Assembly (NCBI GenBank): GCA_933228895.1
Contig: OW121852.1
Span: forward strand, 135,174,992 to 135,238,991
Source: Platycnemis pennipes
Taxonomy: Eukaryota > Arthropoda > Insecta > Odonata > Platycnemididae
Direction: 5' to 3'
DNA length: 64,000 nt
Both the position numbers and the translations under genes were made by a program. Below are positions 44,974 to 54,697 of this stretch, in pieces; the stretch's first letter is position 1; each line of letters opens with the position of its first letter. The notes under the pieces were generated by a model. That model was not told the DNA's origin, made no database searches, and saw only the letters and a program-made list of their open reading frames with translations.

Positions 44974-46262
44974 CTAATAATTTGTGATAATGTTCCTGTT
45001 TTTATAGATTTCCAGTGAGGCGTCGTATTCGGCGAAGAGCAAACAAGTCACGGTGTTTGTCAATTCCTTCTCGAATTTAGCCTCTATTCGCACTACGCCT
45101 CGATCTCCCAGACTGACATAATCTTCGTTTCCCGAATCATCTGGAGTCGGATCGAATACTAGCATGAAATACCCATGCCCAAACATGTCGTACGTGATTT
45201 GATTACCTCTATCACTATGCTTTATTCCACAGCCTGAGAATATGGTTTCATACGCGCGCGCCCAATATTTCTTACTGTAGAAATTGCATTCCAGCCCTTC
45301 GGAAGGCACTTGAACACCGTTTACGAAGAGTGAAAAATTCTCGAGTGAATAGTGAGAGAGAACAAATGGATTCTTCTCAATGCTGCCGGCGTACGAGTCG
45401 TTATCGACCATGGTACATATTATAGTGTTGGGCAATCGTCCTACGATGGCGTTATCGATACTCAGAGTTCGTCCCCCGGAAGAGACGGTGAAAGATATCG
45501 TTTCCAACCGCTTGTAATGATATCGCGCATTCTGATTGGCTAAAATCTTATTCTGTGCAACCAATATGGATGGGTTAATATATTGAAATGTTGGACAAAG
45601 AGCGTCGCATCTAGTATTCTCAACATTCCTCCTTCATCGCCCATGAGATAAAATGCGGGGTTTGCCAGCATCAGTCTGATGGCAATATCCACACGATCCA
45701 AGAGCAATTGAGCTTGATTAAAAGCATCCACATGGAGTCGCCCATAAAGTTCAACTTCGGCGCTATCTTTGCACCAAGCTTTCTGCTTAAGGTAACCGGC
45801 ATTATTCGAATCAGTTTTGTTGATATCCTCGCCTGTATCCAGTTCCCACCCGATGTTGCGCAAATGTGTTCTGCTAGCGTCTGCACCATAGTTAACCGCG
45901 TTTTCCAAATAACTCCTAAAGTGGTAATTATCTTCAGACGGAGTTACTAGTGTCCCGTTGAAATATACGTTACACTGCTCGAATAAAGAGTGGAGAATAT
46001 TGTTCACGACACCGGGTTGATTACCATCGCTGGAGGCATAATCTGTTAAATTTTTCTTGCACAGCTTAACCTTGAGCCTGAGGTAATTGCTGTTCAAGTC
46101 TTTGTAGGCATCCCCCGAATCTTTGATTAGAAATTCGATAACCGATCGATTGTCCAAGGACGATATGGGTTTGTACAAGACTAACCGCTTCGCCAAAATG
46201 TTAGTTTGAATGGGGGGATTGGGCCGGAACAGATCCAGCGAACTGAGCATGTGCTCGGCCAT
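44974..46262 (-). pseudogene. Double-jelly-roll major capsid protein (F54H12.2-like), one frameshift
   Basis: The minus-strand frame 45540-46262 (240 aa) gives the N-terminal part, starting MAEHMLSSLDLFRPNPP, with IKDSGDAYKDLNSNYLRLKV, CNVYFNGTLVTPSEDNY and LMLANPAFYLMG. The frame 44974-45564 gives the C-terminal part, with LPNTIICTMVDNDSYAGS, FVLSHYSLENFSLFVNGVQV and FAEYDASLEIYKNRNI. They overlap by about 25 bp in different frames, so one small indel separates them. The whole corresponds to the capsid protein shown in the literature to give Polintons virus-like features. A remnant of a second copy is at 34798-35250. Confidence 0.88.
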
Positions 46263-46265
46263 GAT

Positions 46266-46436
46266 TTACGTGGAAAAAATATCTCTGTGCGCGACCTTCT
46301 TCCCTCTTCGCCTTCTCTGCGAATGACCCTTCTTTTTCCCGACACTAGTTTTTATTTTATTCAATTGTGGGCGTTTTGCCAATCGAATTCCACCCCCACA
46401 AGACAAAACACCCTCGCCACTCTGAAACAGATACAA
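46266..46436 (-). CDS. Small basic core-like protein, hidden short frame
   Basis: This minus-strand frame ends at 46266-46268, three bases before the capsid ATG. The sequence KIKTSVGKKKGHSQRRRRGK then KVAHRDI is nearly identical to the protein at 35316-35519. No ATG opens the frame upstream. A good acceptor (TATCTGTTTCAG) ends at about 46422, so it may start on a separate exon, or the start was lost in the repeats. Conservation in both copies argues that it is a real gene, probably a DNA-binding virion component (inferred). Confidence 0.65.
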   Translation of the reverse strand: MYLFQSGEGVLSCGGGIRLAKRPQLNKIKTSVGKKKGHSQRRRRGKKVAHRDIFST

Positions 46437-46710
46437 AATGAATTTTTGAATGCGTGCATGTCTGAGAGTTCCTGCATCGTCGAGGCAGAGTGTATTCCAA
46501 GGATAAAAGGACCTGTACTCACTGAGATTTGAAGGATGCGTCTCGAGGAGGACAAAACACCCTCGTCACTCTGAAACAGATACAAAATGAATTTTTGAAA
46601 AGACACGGCTTTATACTCTATGAGGATTGAAGGAAGCGGCTCCTGGAGGACAAAAACCTTCGCCTCACCACTCGAAACAGATAGAAAAGGAATTTTAAAA
46701 AGCGTGCATG
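46395..46710. repeat. Three degenerate tandem units upstream of the capsid operon
   Basis: Words GACAAAACACCCTCGCCACT, CTGAAACAGATACAAAATGA and ATTTTTGAA recur near 46400-46450, 46550-46600 and (more diverged) 46648-46700. Read on the minus strand, each contains a TATCTGTTTCAG-type splice acceptor. Confidence 0.75.
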
Positions 46711-46910
46711 CCTTAAGTATACCCCCCCCCCCTCCCCCTGCTGGTACGGTGGAGGCGGTTTCAAATCCTATAAAAGCCACGGTTTTCTGGTTCTCGTCAC
46801 TCTTTCTCCTGAACGTGCTGATCGCTATCGCCACTCAGTCTACTAACCACCTCTCCACTGCCGCTGCCATCTCCCGTCTGCTCTCCAGCTCTATGCCATG
46901 GTTTTTGCAT

Positions 46911-47360
46911 ATGGAAATTATTGATACCGTTCGCGGTAGACATCCATATCATTTTGAGGTGTCGTACATGCAGCATAAACTGGCGAACGGGATGTTTGAA
47001 AATATATGCTTTAATTGTTTCTGGAAAACGTTAACACTATGTATAAGTGCGAGTGAATTTCAACATCGCTTTTGCACGCATTCTTTTACGGAAATTAGGA
47101 AATGTTTACTCACACATGATGCAATACGCCTCATTCAGAATGATCAGCTTTGGTGTGGGAATTGTTTTACCCGGAGCTTGTTTAAACTTCACCAATTAGA
47201 ATTTTGTAACAGAAGATGTGATATTCCCACCCTCCACGTAGACGATATGGATGGAGACGTCATAATACGCGAAGCAAAGAAAAGCCATGACTGCGTACAG
47301 TTGAAGAAGGGCACAACCATATTTGTCAGATTAATCAGCCATTTATATTCAGTGAGTTAA
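46911..47360 (+). CDS. Unidentified cysteine-containing protein in the Polinton-like element
   Basis: The open frame extends from 46620, but the first part overlies low-complexity repeat and poly-C. The ATG at 46911 (MEIIDTVRGRHPYHFEVSYM) gives about 149 aa. It has scattered Cys, including LWCGNCFTRSLF and FCNRRCDIPT, which may form a metal-binding site. No family is recognised. It is divergent from the capsid block and upstream of the 94-aa gene. Confidence 0.5.
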   Translation: MEIIDTVRGRHPYHFEVSYMQHKLANGMFENICFNCFWKTLTLCISASEFQHRFCTHSFTEIRKCLLTHDAIRLIQNDQLWCGNCFTRSLFKLHQLEFCNRRCDIPTLHVDDMDGDVIIREAKKSHDCVQLKKGTTIFVRLISHLYSVS

Positions 47361-47416
47361 ATCTCTTCGATGCTATTTTTTTTATATATGAATCATATTT
47401 ATAATCAATACTATTT

Positions 47417-47588
47417 CTTTCAGATGTCAATCAAGGCAACGTTGATAGCTGCCCAGAATAGCTCTTTCAGATGTCAATCTATTACTATTTCTTCAATGAC
47501 TATTTCTTTCAGATGTCAATCAATAGTCAATCAATGACTATTTCTTTCAGATGTCAATCAAGGCAACGTTGATAGCTGCCCAGAATAG
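47417..47588. repeat. Repeated 5' end of the 94-aa gene with pyrimidine tract and CAG|ATG
   Basis: The segment TTTCTTTCAGATGTCAATCA occurs at 47417, 47507 and 47538, and a partial copy at 47464. The first copy carries 40 bp of the gene's start before diverging. Each ATG directly follows a polypyrimidine-CAG acceptor. Confidence 0.8.
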
Positions 47589-47835
47589 CTCCCTCTTCCA
47601 GAAGAGGGAGGAGATGGAGGAGGGAGTATTGTATGTGGTTGAGAGCATTGAGGCCATGGACACCAGATACGGGAGGATGCTGGTGGCGGAGATTCTATTT
47701 GGGGGAGTGAGGAGGAAGCTCTTACTCCCCAAATATTTTAAGTTAAATGAGGGTGAAATACAGCAATTCAACGCTGGTGCTTGGGGGGAGAACATTTATG
47801 TAAAAAGCGTTATAAACATAATTTTGTTAGAGTAA
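47551..47835 (+). CDS. 94-aa small protein, possible OB-fold-like
   Basis: An intact frame starting MSIKATLIAAQNSS. The core EEGVLYVVESIEAMDTRYG, then MLVAEILFGGVRRKLLLPKY and a short C-terminal strand, resembles small arthropod viral/transposon proteins with a 'YxV..(V/I)..T(K/R)YG....L' layout. An OB-like single-strand DNA-binding fold is a guess from the strand pattern. It is the last plus-strand gene before the AT-rich right arm; AATAAA follows at 47846-47851. Confidence 0.6.
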   Translation: MSIKATLIAAQNSSLFQKREEMEEGVLYVVESIEAMDTRYGRMLVAEILFGGVRRKLLLPKYFKLNEGEIQQFNAGAWGENIYVKSVINIILLE

Positions 47836-49030
47836 ATGAATGAAAAATAAAAAATATATATGAGATAAAATGTGTTTCCTTTCTAAGCTATTTAGGTTTC
47901 TCTATAAAATAACTGTCTCCTCTTGTTCGAGTTTGAAATCCCTCGGTTTTACATATTAAATCATTTTTCATCAACTCGAGACAAACATCGAGATGCTGTT
48001 TTTTTTTAACGATGACATCACCTCACTCGGCTTCACTGATTAACTCGAGACGTTCAAATCGATACAGGTTTGAGACGAAGGGTACACGGTTTGAATCGTC
48101 CTATTAAAGTTAGACATCACTCGGTTTCACACTAAGTCATTAACACGCAACGGTACACGGGAAAACATCCTATTCCTAGCTACATTGCTATCTGCATATT
48201 GAAATCACTTCACTTTTACATATTAGAAACATCCTTCACTCACCTGAACGGCCAGAGATGATCGATCTGATGACGTCTTTCCAACAGTTCTGAATAATCC
48301 ATCTGGTAACCACTTGAGCTATATATCCCTTTTGTAACACACACACACTGAAGAACTTTGGAGGAATAAGAGTGCGAGAAACACGAGGGAATCAATCGCC
48401 TTCTGACCACTGTCGAAAGTAACTCGTGGGGCTACAACCCGACGCGGCCCCGCCCTGACGCGGCCACACCCTGGAGCGGTGGGGGGGGGGTGAGGAGGGC
48501 TGATATGTCTGGGGGGCGCGGATCGGTGGGGCGCTTTCCTCGCCACAATGCTATCTGCGTATTGAAATCACTTCACTATTAAAACATCCTTCATTCGCTT
48601 GAGACTTTTGTAACACACACACTGAAGCACTTCGAAGCATAACACTGGTAGAAACGGCTTGTCGACCAGAGACGGTCGATTTTGATGACGTCTTTGCAAC
48701 AGTCGCGGTAGTCGAATAATCTGTCTTTATAGGTAACCACTTGAAATATCCCTTTTGTAACACACTGAAGCACTCCAGTACAACAAAACTACGATAAACA
48801 GCTTCCATGAACGCAGGAAATAATCACACACGGAACACAGGAGACGCCGATCCGATGCTTACCACGCATGGTTCACCAATGACCACGCAAGGGAAGCGTC
48901 TCGGAAGAAAGGGGGGAGGGATTGGTGACTCCAGGGCTAAAAAATCATTACCGAGCACTCGCTCATAAACAGGTCTTCCTATGCAGCAGTCACGAAGTAA
49001 TCCCCAGTACCGACCACACCTCGAAAGCAT
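47836..49030. other. Non-coding right arm of the Polinton-like element
   Basis: No convincing gene. Three diverged copies of a CTTTTGTAACACAC..CTGAAG.ACT unit lie at 48328-48360, 48606-48640 and 48749-48782, and a G-run is at 48480-48490. Confidence 0.55.
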
Positions 49031-49039
49031 CGATCGAAA

Positions 49040-49225
49040 AATCAGGAGAGGGTCGATATGAACGGAGGGAGGGGAGGGTTGATATGAACGGAAGGAGGGG
49101 AGGGTTGATATGAGCGGAGGGAGGGGAGGGTTGATATGAACGGAGGGAGGGGAGGGTTGATATGAATGGAGGGAGGGGAGGGTCGATATGTCTGTGGAAC
49201 GGCGGAGAGGGGAGGGTCGATATAT
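49040..49225 (+). repeat. G-rich minisatellite, about 28-bp unit
   Basis: About six units of GGAGGGAGGGGAGGGTTGAT ATGAACG type, lying just inside the right terminal repeat. Runs of three to four G at short spacing could fold as G-quadruplexes. Confidence 0.85.
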
Positions 49226-49256
49226 TAGGTTAGTTAGCCGGGAAAAAATATTAAGA

Positions 49257-49311
49257 ATAAAAAATATCGGAAAAAAATAAACTGGCCTCGGACGATCCGA
49301 TGATCACTAGT
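49257..49311 (-). repeat. Right terminal inverted repeat of the Polinton-like element
   Basis: Reverse complement of the left terminal repeat at 40347-40402; the duplicated ACGAAG follows at 49312-49317. Confidence 0.85.
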
Positions 49312-49317
49312 ACGAAG

Positions 49318-50285
49318 TTCGGTTGTTATGAAGTAAATATTACGAATGACTTCTTAGCCATTGGGAGCACTCATTATACCGAGCTTCCACTGTATATCGC
49401 TAGGTAAAGGTGTTGAGCCTATAGAATATTGGTCTCTTATTTTTGATGCAGGAATGTTACCATTGATATTACATTGAACGAACACATAGCTTTAAATAAT
49501 AAGGGAGAAGTTTGAAAGAGGCTGCAGGTTTTAGTTTCAAAATAGTTACGATGGAATTGAAAGCATTTCCTGGTAATTTAGCTCATTCTGCTGTTTTTCA
49601 AATCAAATAATTGAGACCTGTGCAGTATTTTTGCCACAGGTGGCACTGGCAGGGAAATTTTCCGACCGGGATTGTCAGGACAACTTTACTTCTTCAAAGT
49701 GTGGTTTGAAAATGATGTGTTTAACTGACGCTGTGAACGGTTATCTGTATAATGCATATTTGTACACTGGGAAAGACACTGATGGGATAGGTCTGCTAGA
49801 GGAAGACCAAAAGTGATCAAAACCAAATCAGTTCTTTGCCTCTCTGAGCCAATCGTGGGTTCCCAAAGAAATATCACAGTGGGTAATTGATTCACATCTA
49901 TTGAGCTGGTTGAAAAGTTAAAAGCAGCTGCAACAATTAGTTAAATGAAAGGGAAATACCTAAGGATTTTGGACCACTCAAAGGGTGTATAGTGGCTTCA
50001 CTGCACGAATTCTCAGCCAAAGTGACTAGTTTCTCATATTATGAAGAAAAGTAAGACTTGATTTGGTTTGGTTTGTACCACAGGAAGAGTGATGAAATAG
50101 AGTCAGGGACACCAGAAATATTTGCATTTGATAACGCTTCTAAGGGCGACGTAGACACATTGGATAAAATGTGTTGTAGCCACTCATCCAGCCGATGGAC
50201 AAGGTGGTGGCCAATGGCACTGTTTTTCAGGATATTAGATATTTCCTTGTTCAACTCCTTTGTGCTTCAAGCATTTGTGAAGACA
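49318..50285. other. Flank of the Polinton-like insertion, no gene
   Basis: Begins with TTCGGTTGTTATGAAGTAAA and CATTATACCGAGCTTCCACT, suggestive of a Tigger/pogo-type MITE that served as the target. The remainder has no recognised frame. Confidence 0.4.
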
Positions 50286-50289
50286 AACA

Positions 50290-50500
50290 AAGATAATTTG
50301 AATAATAATATTTTTATTTTTTATTTTATTTTCCACTACCGCCGAAAACAGCACATGTGGCCTTTACATCGGGGTATCTAACATGTAACAACAGATGAGC
50401 ACACACAGCCATGTCCTAAGTGGTGAAAAAACTCACTCAGGCGGGACTCGAACCCGCGACCCTCGGGTTAGCAGGCGAGGACTTAACCAACGGTATCTCT
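50290..50500 (-). mobile_element. tRNA-derived SINE
   Basis: On the minus strand: a tRNA-like head (TGGTTAAGTCC A-box region, CTGCTAA loop, GGGTTCGAGTCCCGCC B box/T arm, 50440-50490), a body, and an A-rich tail AATAAAATAAAAAATAAAAA (about 50300-50335). The 5' end of the head is truncated where the LINE begins. It belongs to a different SINE family from the one at 1543. Confidence 0.75.
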
Positions 50501-50504
50501 AGCA

Positions 50505-52350
50505 ATATAAAATATTTTTGGAGTCCTGTAAATTCAGTTAGAAAGCATGATAAAATGCCTACTAATATGTATCTAGATGATTCATATGCTGACAACTACA
50601 CGGACATAGTGAATCTGTTTTCTAAGCATTTTTCTTCAGTGTACACTGTTGACAAACCTTCAGAAATCCCTCATTGTGGTAGTATGTATAACATTGATTT
50701 TTGTTCCATGAACATCGCTGTGAACGATATATTAAATAAACTCAAGGTGCTTGATGTGGGTAAGAGTTGTGGTCCTGATGATATACCACCATGTATTCTG
50801 AAAAACTGTAGGGATTCCTTAGCATATCCACTATACATATTGTTTAACAAGTCTATCACAGGGAATTTTTCCTAACATTCTAAAGCACAGCTACGTTACA
50901 CCTATCTTTAAATCAGGGGACAGATGTAATGTCATAAATTATCGTCCTGTAACGATTCAGTCCTGCCTTGGTAAGGTATTTGAAAGTTTCATTGAATCTA
51001 AACTCTCTCCGATGATGAGGGGAGTAATTGTTCAACAACAACATGGTTTTAGGAAAGGATTTCCTACCACAACGAACTTGCTTGTCTTCAATCACTATGT
51101 CATGGAAGCGATTGAATCTGGCTTACAAGTTGACACAATTTATACCGATTTGTCCAAAGCCTTTGATAAAGTGAACCATACCCTATTGATAAGCAAACTT
51201 GCAGCCATAGGTATTCATGGTAAACTGCTCTCATGGTTGGATAGTTACTTAACTGGTCGGTCACAAAGGGTTAAAATTCACTCTGCTGTGTCTGAGAGAA
51301 TTGAGATTACCTCAGGAGTTCCACAAGGGTCACATTTGGGGCCTTTGTTGTTTCTTGTTTTTATAAATGATATCAGCCAATATATCTCTCCCATTAATCA
51401 TCTTTTGTATGCAGATGATATTAAAATTTACCACAAAATTTCCTCAATTGAGGACTGTATCAAATTGAATGATACACTCTAGAAAATAAGTAGTTGGTGT
51501 CTGGAAAATAAAATGTCATTAAATATTAAGCAATGTGCATCGATGCCCTACTTTCATTGCAAAGATCCTATTCTCTATCTTCTCTTATAGTATTGATGAT
51601 GAACATATCTCTCAGTAAAAGTGATGAAGGACCTTGGTGTAATTTATGAGTCGTCAGTGTATTTCAATGCACATATTGATAACATTGTATCCAGGAGTCT
51701 TAAAATGCTTGGTTTTGTATATCATGTGTCCGATGATTTCTGTAGTGAACAAGTTCTGAAAATTTTGTATTATGGAATTGTTCGACCCATACTTGAGTTT
51801 AATGCTCCAGTTTGGAACCCTCACTACAAAAACAGTATAGATGCCATAGAAAAAGTACAGCACAGATTCTTGAAGTTAGTTAATTACAAATTTGGTGATA
51901 GGTCTCTTGAAGTGTCATACAGTGACATAATGGATGTGCTGGAAATGTCAACATTATGTCAAAGGCACCTTGAAATGAGCCTGATGGTATTATTTAAGAT
52001 TTGCAGAAACCATTTTGATTGTACGCCATTGCTTGACTTAATAGACTATAATATTCCAGTAAAATTGACCAGGTGCAACAGACTCTTCAGTATAGGGTAT
52101 TGTAAAAGAAACTATAGATACTGCTCCCCATTAAACAGGATAATGAGGGAGTATAATGAAAATATGTGTAAGTTCGATACTTTTCATTTGTCCTTAAAGA
52201 AATTTAAGAGGGCAATATGTATTTATGAATGATATGATTGTAAACATTTTTTTTTCTTCTCTGTATCTTTTTTTTGTATTCATTTATGTATACATTCTTG
52301 TATATGTATTGTGAAGAAAGGGCAATGCCTGTGAATAAATTTATTATTAT
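50505..52350 (+). pseudogene. LINE (Jockey-like) ORF2, RT to 3' end, two breaks
   Basis: Three plus-strand frames follow one another. 50420-50875 carries KSCGPDDIPPCILKNC. After a frame change, 51012-51482 carries HGFRKGFPTTTNLL, YTDLSKAFDKVNHTLL, SGVPQGSHLGPLLFLVFIND and the catalytic LLYADDIKIY. After a stop, 51621-52232 carries VKDLGVIYESS-type and YGIVRPILEFNAPVWNP blocks. A (TTA)n tail ends it near 52352. The endonuclease is missing. Only a few lesions, so it is fairly recent. Confidence 0.88.
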
Positions 52351-52355
52351 TATTA

Positions 52356-54035
52356 ATATTCAACATATTGTGGTCTCCGAGACTGCAGGTCACTGGTATT
52401 GTGACAAAAAATGCACGTCACTAGTTAAGGGTTGTTAGTCTATTCCATTTATTGTTTTCTGTGAATGGGAAATGATTGCCCTAGTGTAACTAGTAGGCTC
52501 AATTGAAGCTAAGTAATCCTTACTTTTTTATCATTAACAATGAAATCACATCTCGGCTGCCATCCAGTGAGAGACTTTCCTTTCTACTCGAGTTCAACCT
52601 AATGGGAAGGTTGGTGGAGAATTCTACTGCTGCACTACCCGAATTATTTGTTTAATTTTCTACTGGAAGCTAGTCTTGTGAACATTGCAATTATTTTTCA
52701 CTTTCACTTGAATCCTGTTGTTTTTTTATCAGGAATACAATGGTTTCCCTTAGTTATCAATGAGTAGTAGTTGAAAAAGCAGAATTAGTAACATTACCCC
52801 TGATGCTGGTTTTAGTTCTCTGTGAAGGGCGTTCGAGAAAGAAATGGAGAGATACAAATTATTTGAAACCCTGCAGATCGTTCAAATCTTGAGTGATTTT
52901 TCTTTTTCAGTGTGTATTGCATTATAGCTTTTTACTCCCTCTGTTAATTGCATCTTTTTATTTTTCTTTTAGTTGATAAAGCTGGCAAGTGGAGGAATGA
53001 ATCTTGGCGACTGTGGGGAGGCATCCCAGCTCACCTTGGGTCAGACTTGGTAGTTGGGCTCTGCCGTTTGAAAATGCTTGGGTAAATGTCGTGGGGACTC
53101 GTGGAGAGTGTTATGTGATACTGGGAGATGCCATCAAATTACACGAGTGAACCGTAGATAGTGTAATATATTCACACAATGGTACCGAGGCAGACTTAGA
53201 CCACAAGCTGTGAAGAAGTGCTATCTTGTATTCAAAAGAGGAAAGGGGATGAAGGTTTGGAAGTAAAATATAGAAGACTTAATTGAAAGAGAGAATAATG
53301 AGGGTTGATCTATAGTCTAATAGGAGAGAGTAGTGAGAAAGTGGGTGTGGGAAGCTTGGAAGAATTTCAATATATTGGGAGTCTACGTGGAGCTACGTGG
53401 AAAACAAGAGGAATGGATGGATGGTAGGAGTGTCACCAGCAAGAAGCCATGGATAACTGGAGAAATGTTAGGGGAAGAGAAGAAAGGATTCTTGATTCTC
53501 GTTAAATTTGGAGTGGTCAATGTGATAACACCATTTTGAACACATTATAGTGATGTTAATCTACATTGATGTTTCAAAAAATGTTGATTTTGGCTGATAT
53601 TTCAAGTCTTTGAGCAGAGCAAAATTTTCTTATGCTTATTTATTTATTATATTAAAAACTATTAATCCATACCTCTACTATACTCCGGCGTAGGGGTTAG
53701 GAACCCACCGCCCGGCAGTTAATGTAACTTGCCGAAATCAGCACCCAGCATTTGCTGGATGAGGTATTAACCCTCATTTATAACTTTTGCTATTGCATTG
53801 CCCTTGACAGTGGCCACTAAATTAATTTTGCTTGTTTAGATTTGTGTAACATGTGTTTGGCTTAACCTGGCCCTGGACTTATTGAATTTTTCTATTAGTC
53901 ATCCAAATCTATTTCCATTTTTTGCTCTATTGAAATTGGATGACAGTTGTACGGAGAGATCAATTTCTTTCTCTAATTCGAAATGTACTCTGTCATTCTC
54001 GAGTCATTTCAATTAACCCACAATTTTCATTGACG
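52356..54035. other. Mostly unassigned; possible terminal exon and LINE scrap
   Basis: A strong acceptor (TTTTTCTTTTAG, ending 52973) precedes an open stretch to a stop at 53085 with WRNESWRLWGGIPAHLGSD; it could be a terminal exon, but no family is recognised. At 53430-53500 SKKPWITGEMLGEEKK resembles the linker of RTE-type LINEs. The rest is AT-rich. Confidence 0.3.
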
Positions 54036-54680
54036 CTCAATGTTTAACAGTTCAACCCAAGTTGGTGAACGACAAAATGTAATTAGTTTTAAGGTATTAT
54101 TATTGGGGATTTCTTTATCACTCTCTCAATTGACATTCATTCTAATTTAATTATTGTATCAAAGTATCTGACTGCTCTTGAAATAATTGTCAATTCACTA
54201 CATGGCTCTCACTGTTGCACTTTATTATAATATATTGTAATTTTGTCATTTCACCAACCAAAGTTTTTGATTGACTGGGTCAGTGTTTAACAGTTCAACA
54301 CAAGTTGGTGAATGACAAAATGTAATTGGCTATAAAGTATTTCTTCATCACTCTCAATTCTACACTCATATTGTGAAAGAGTCTGACTGCTCTTGAAATA
54401 ATTGTTAATTCAATACATGGCTCTCACTACTGCTAATAATTAAAATATGTTGTAATTGTTGTAACTTCTATCAACCCATGATTTTTCTTTGACTGTGTCA
54501 ATTTTTATCAGTTCAAGCCAAGAGGCTGAGCGACAAAATGTAATTAGTTTTAAGGTATTATAATGGTAAATATTTTATTTTACCACAATCTCAATCAAAT
54601 ACTTATTTACTAATTATTGCGAAGTAATCTAGTTGCACTTGGAATATTGATTTAACTGCATGGCTGTTGTCCCTGCCATG
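54036..54680. repeat. Tandem repeat, about 230-bp unit, three copies
   Basis: Units start near 54036, 54283 and 54510. Each carries TTTAACAGTTCAA..CCAAG, GACAAAATGTAATTAG, a TCTGACTGCTCTTGAAATAA block and ACATGGCT. The third is most diverged. A TTAA element is inserted just after it. Confidence 0.8.
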
Positions 54681-54697
54681 TACTAATTTATGTTTAA

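Larger units (their letters stand above)
40347..49311. mobile_element. Polinton/Maverick-like element, internally deleted (8965 bp)
   Basis: Terminal inverted repeats of about 55 bp: left AGTAGTGATCATCGGATCGT, right (reverse complement) ACTAGTGATCATCGGATCGT, followed on both sides by CCGAGGCCAGTTTATTTTTT. The 6-bp duplication ACGAAG is the hallmark length for Polintons. The element encodes an adenovirus-type protease and a double-jelly-roll capsid protein on the minus strand. Protein-primed DNA polymerase B, retroviral-type integrase and the packaging ATPase were not found, so it is non-autonomous or internally deleted; Polintons are typically 15-20 kb. The left terminal repeat runs straight into a serpin half-gene, suggesting a deletion there. 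Confidence 0.9.

Noticed and set aside
45352..45950. Plus-strand frames opposite the capsid gene
   Set aside because: Shadows of the capsid coding sequence without motif content.
46361..46834. 157-aa minus-strand frame in the Polinton-like element
   Set aside because: It runs through tandem repeats and poly-G/C. The neighbouring frame encodes the basic protein conserved in both copies.
48319..48808. Three short minus-strand frames with a shared SVCV/CYKR-type peptide
   Set aside because: Similarity comes from the repeated non-coding CTTTTGTAACACAC unit, and the frames are not alignable beyond it.
50440..50490. tRNA-Ser(GCU) gene on the minus strand
   Set aside because: No acceptor 5' strand, and it is followed by a SINE body and an A-rich tail.
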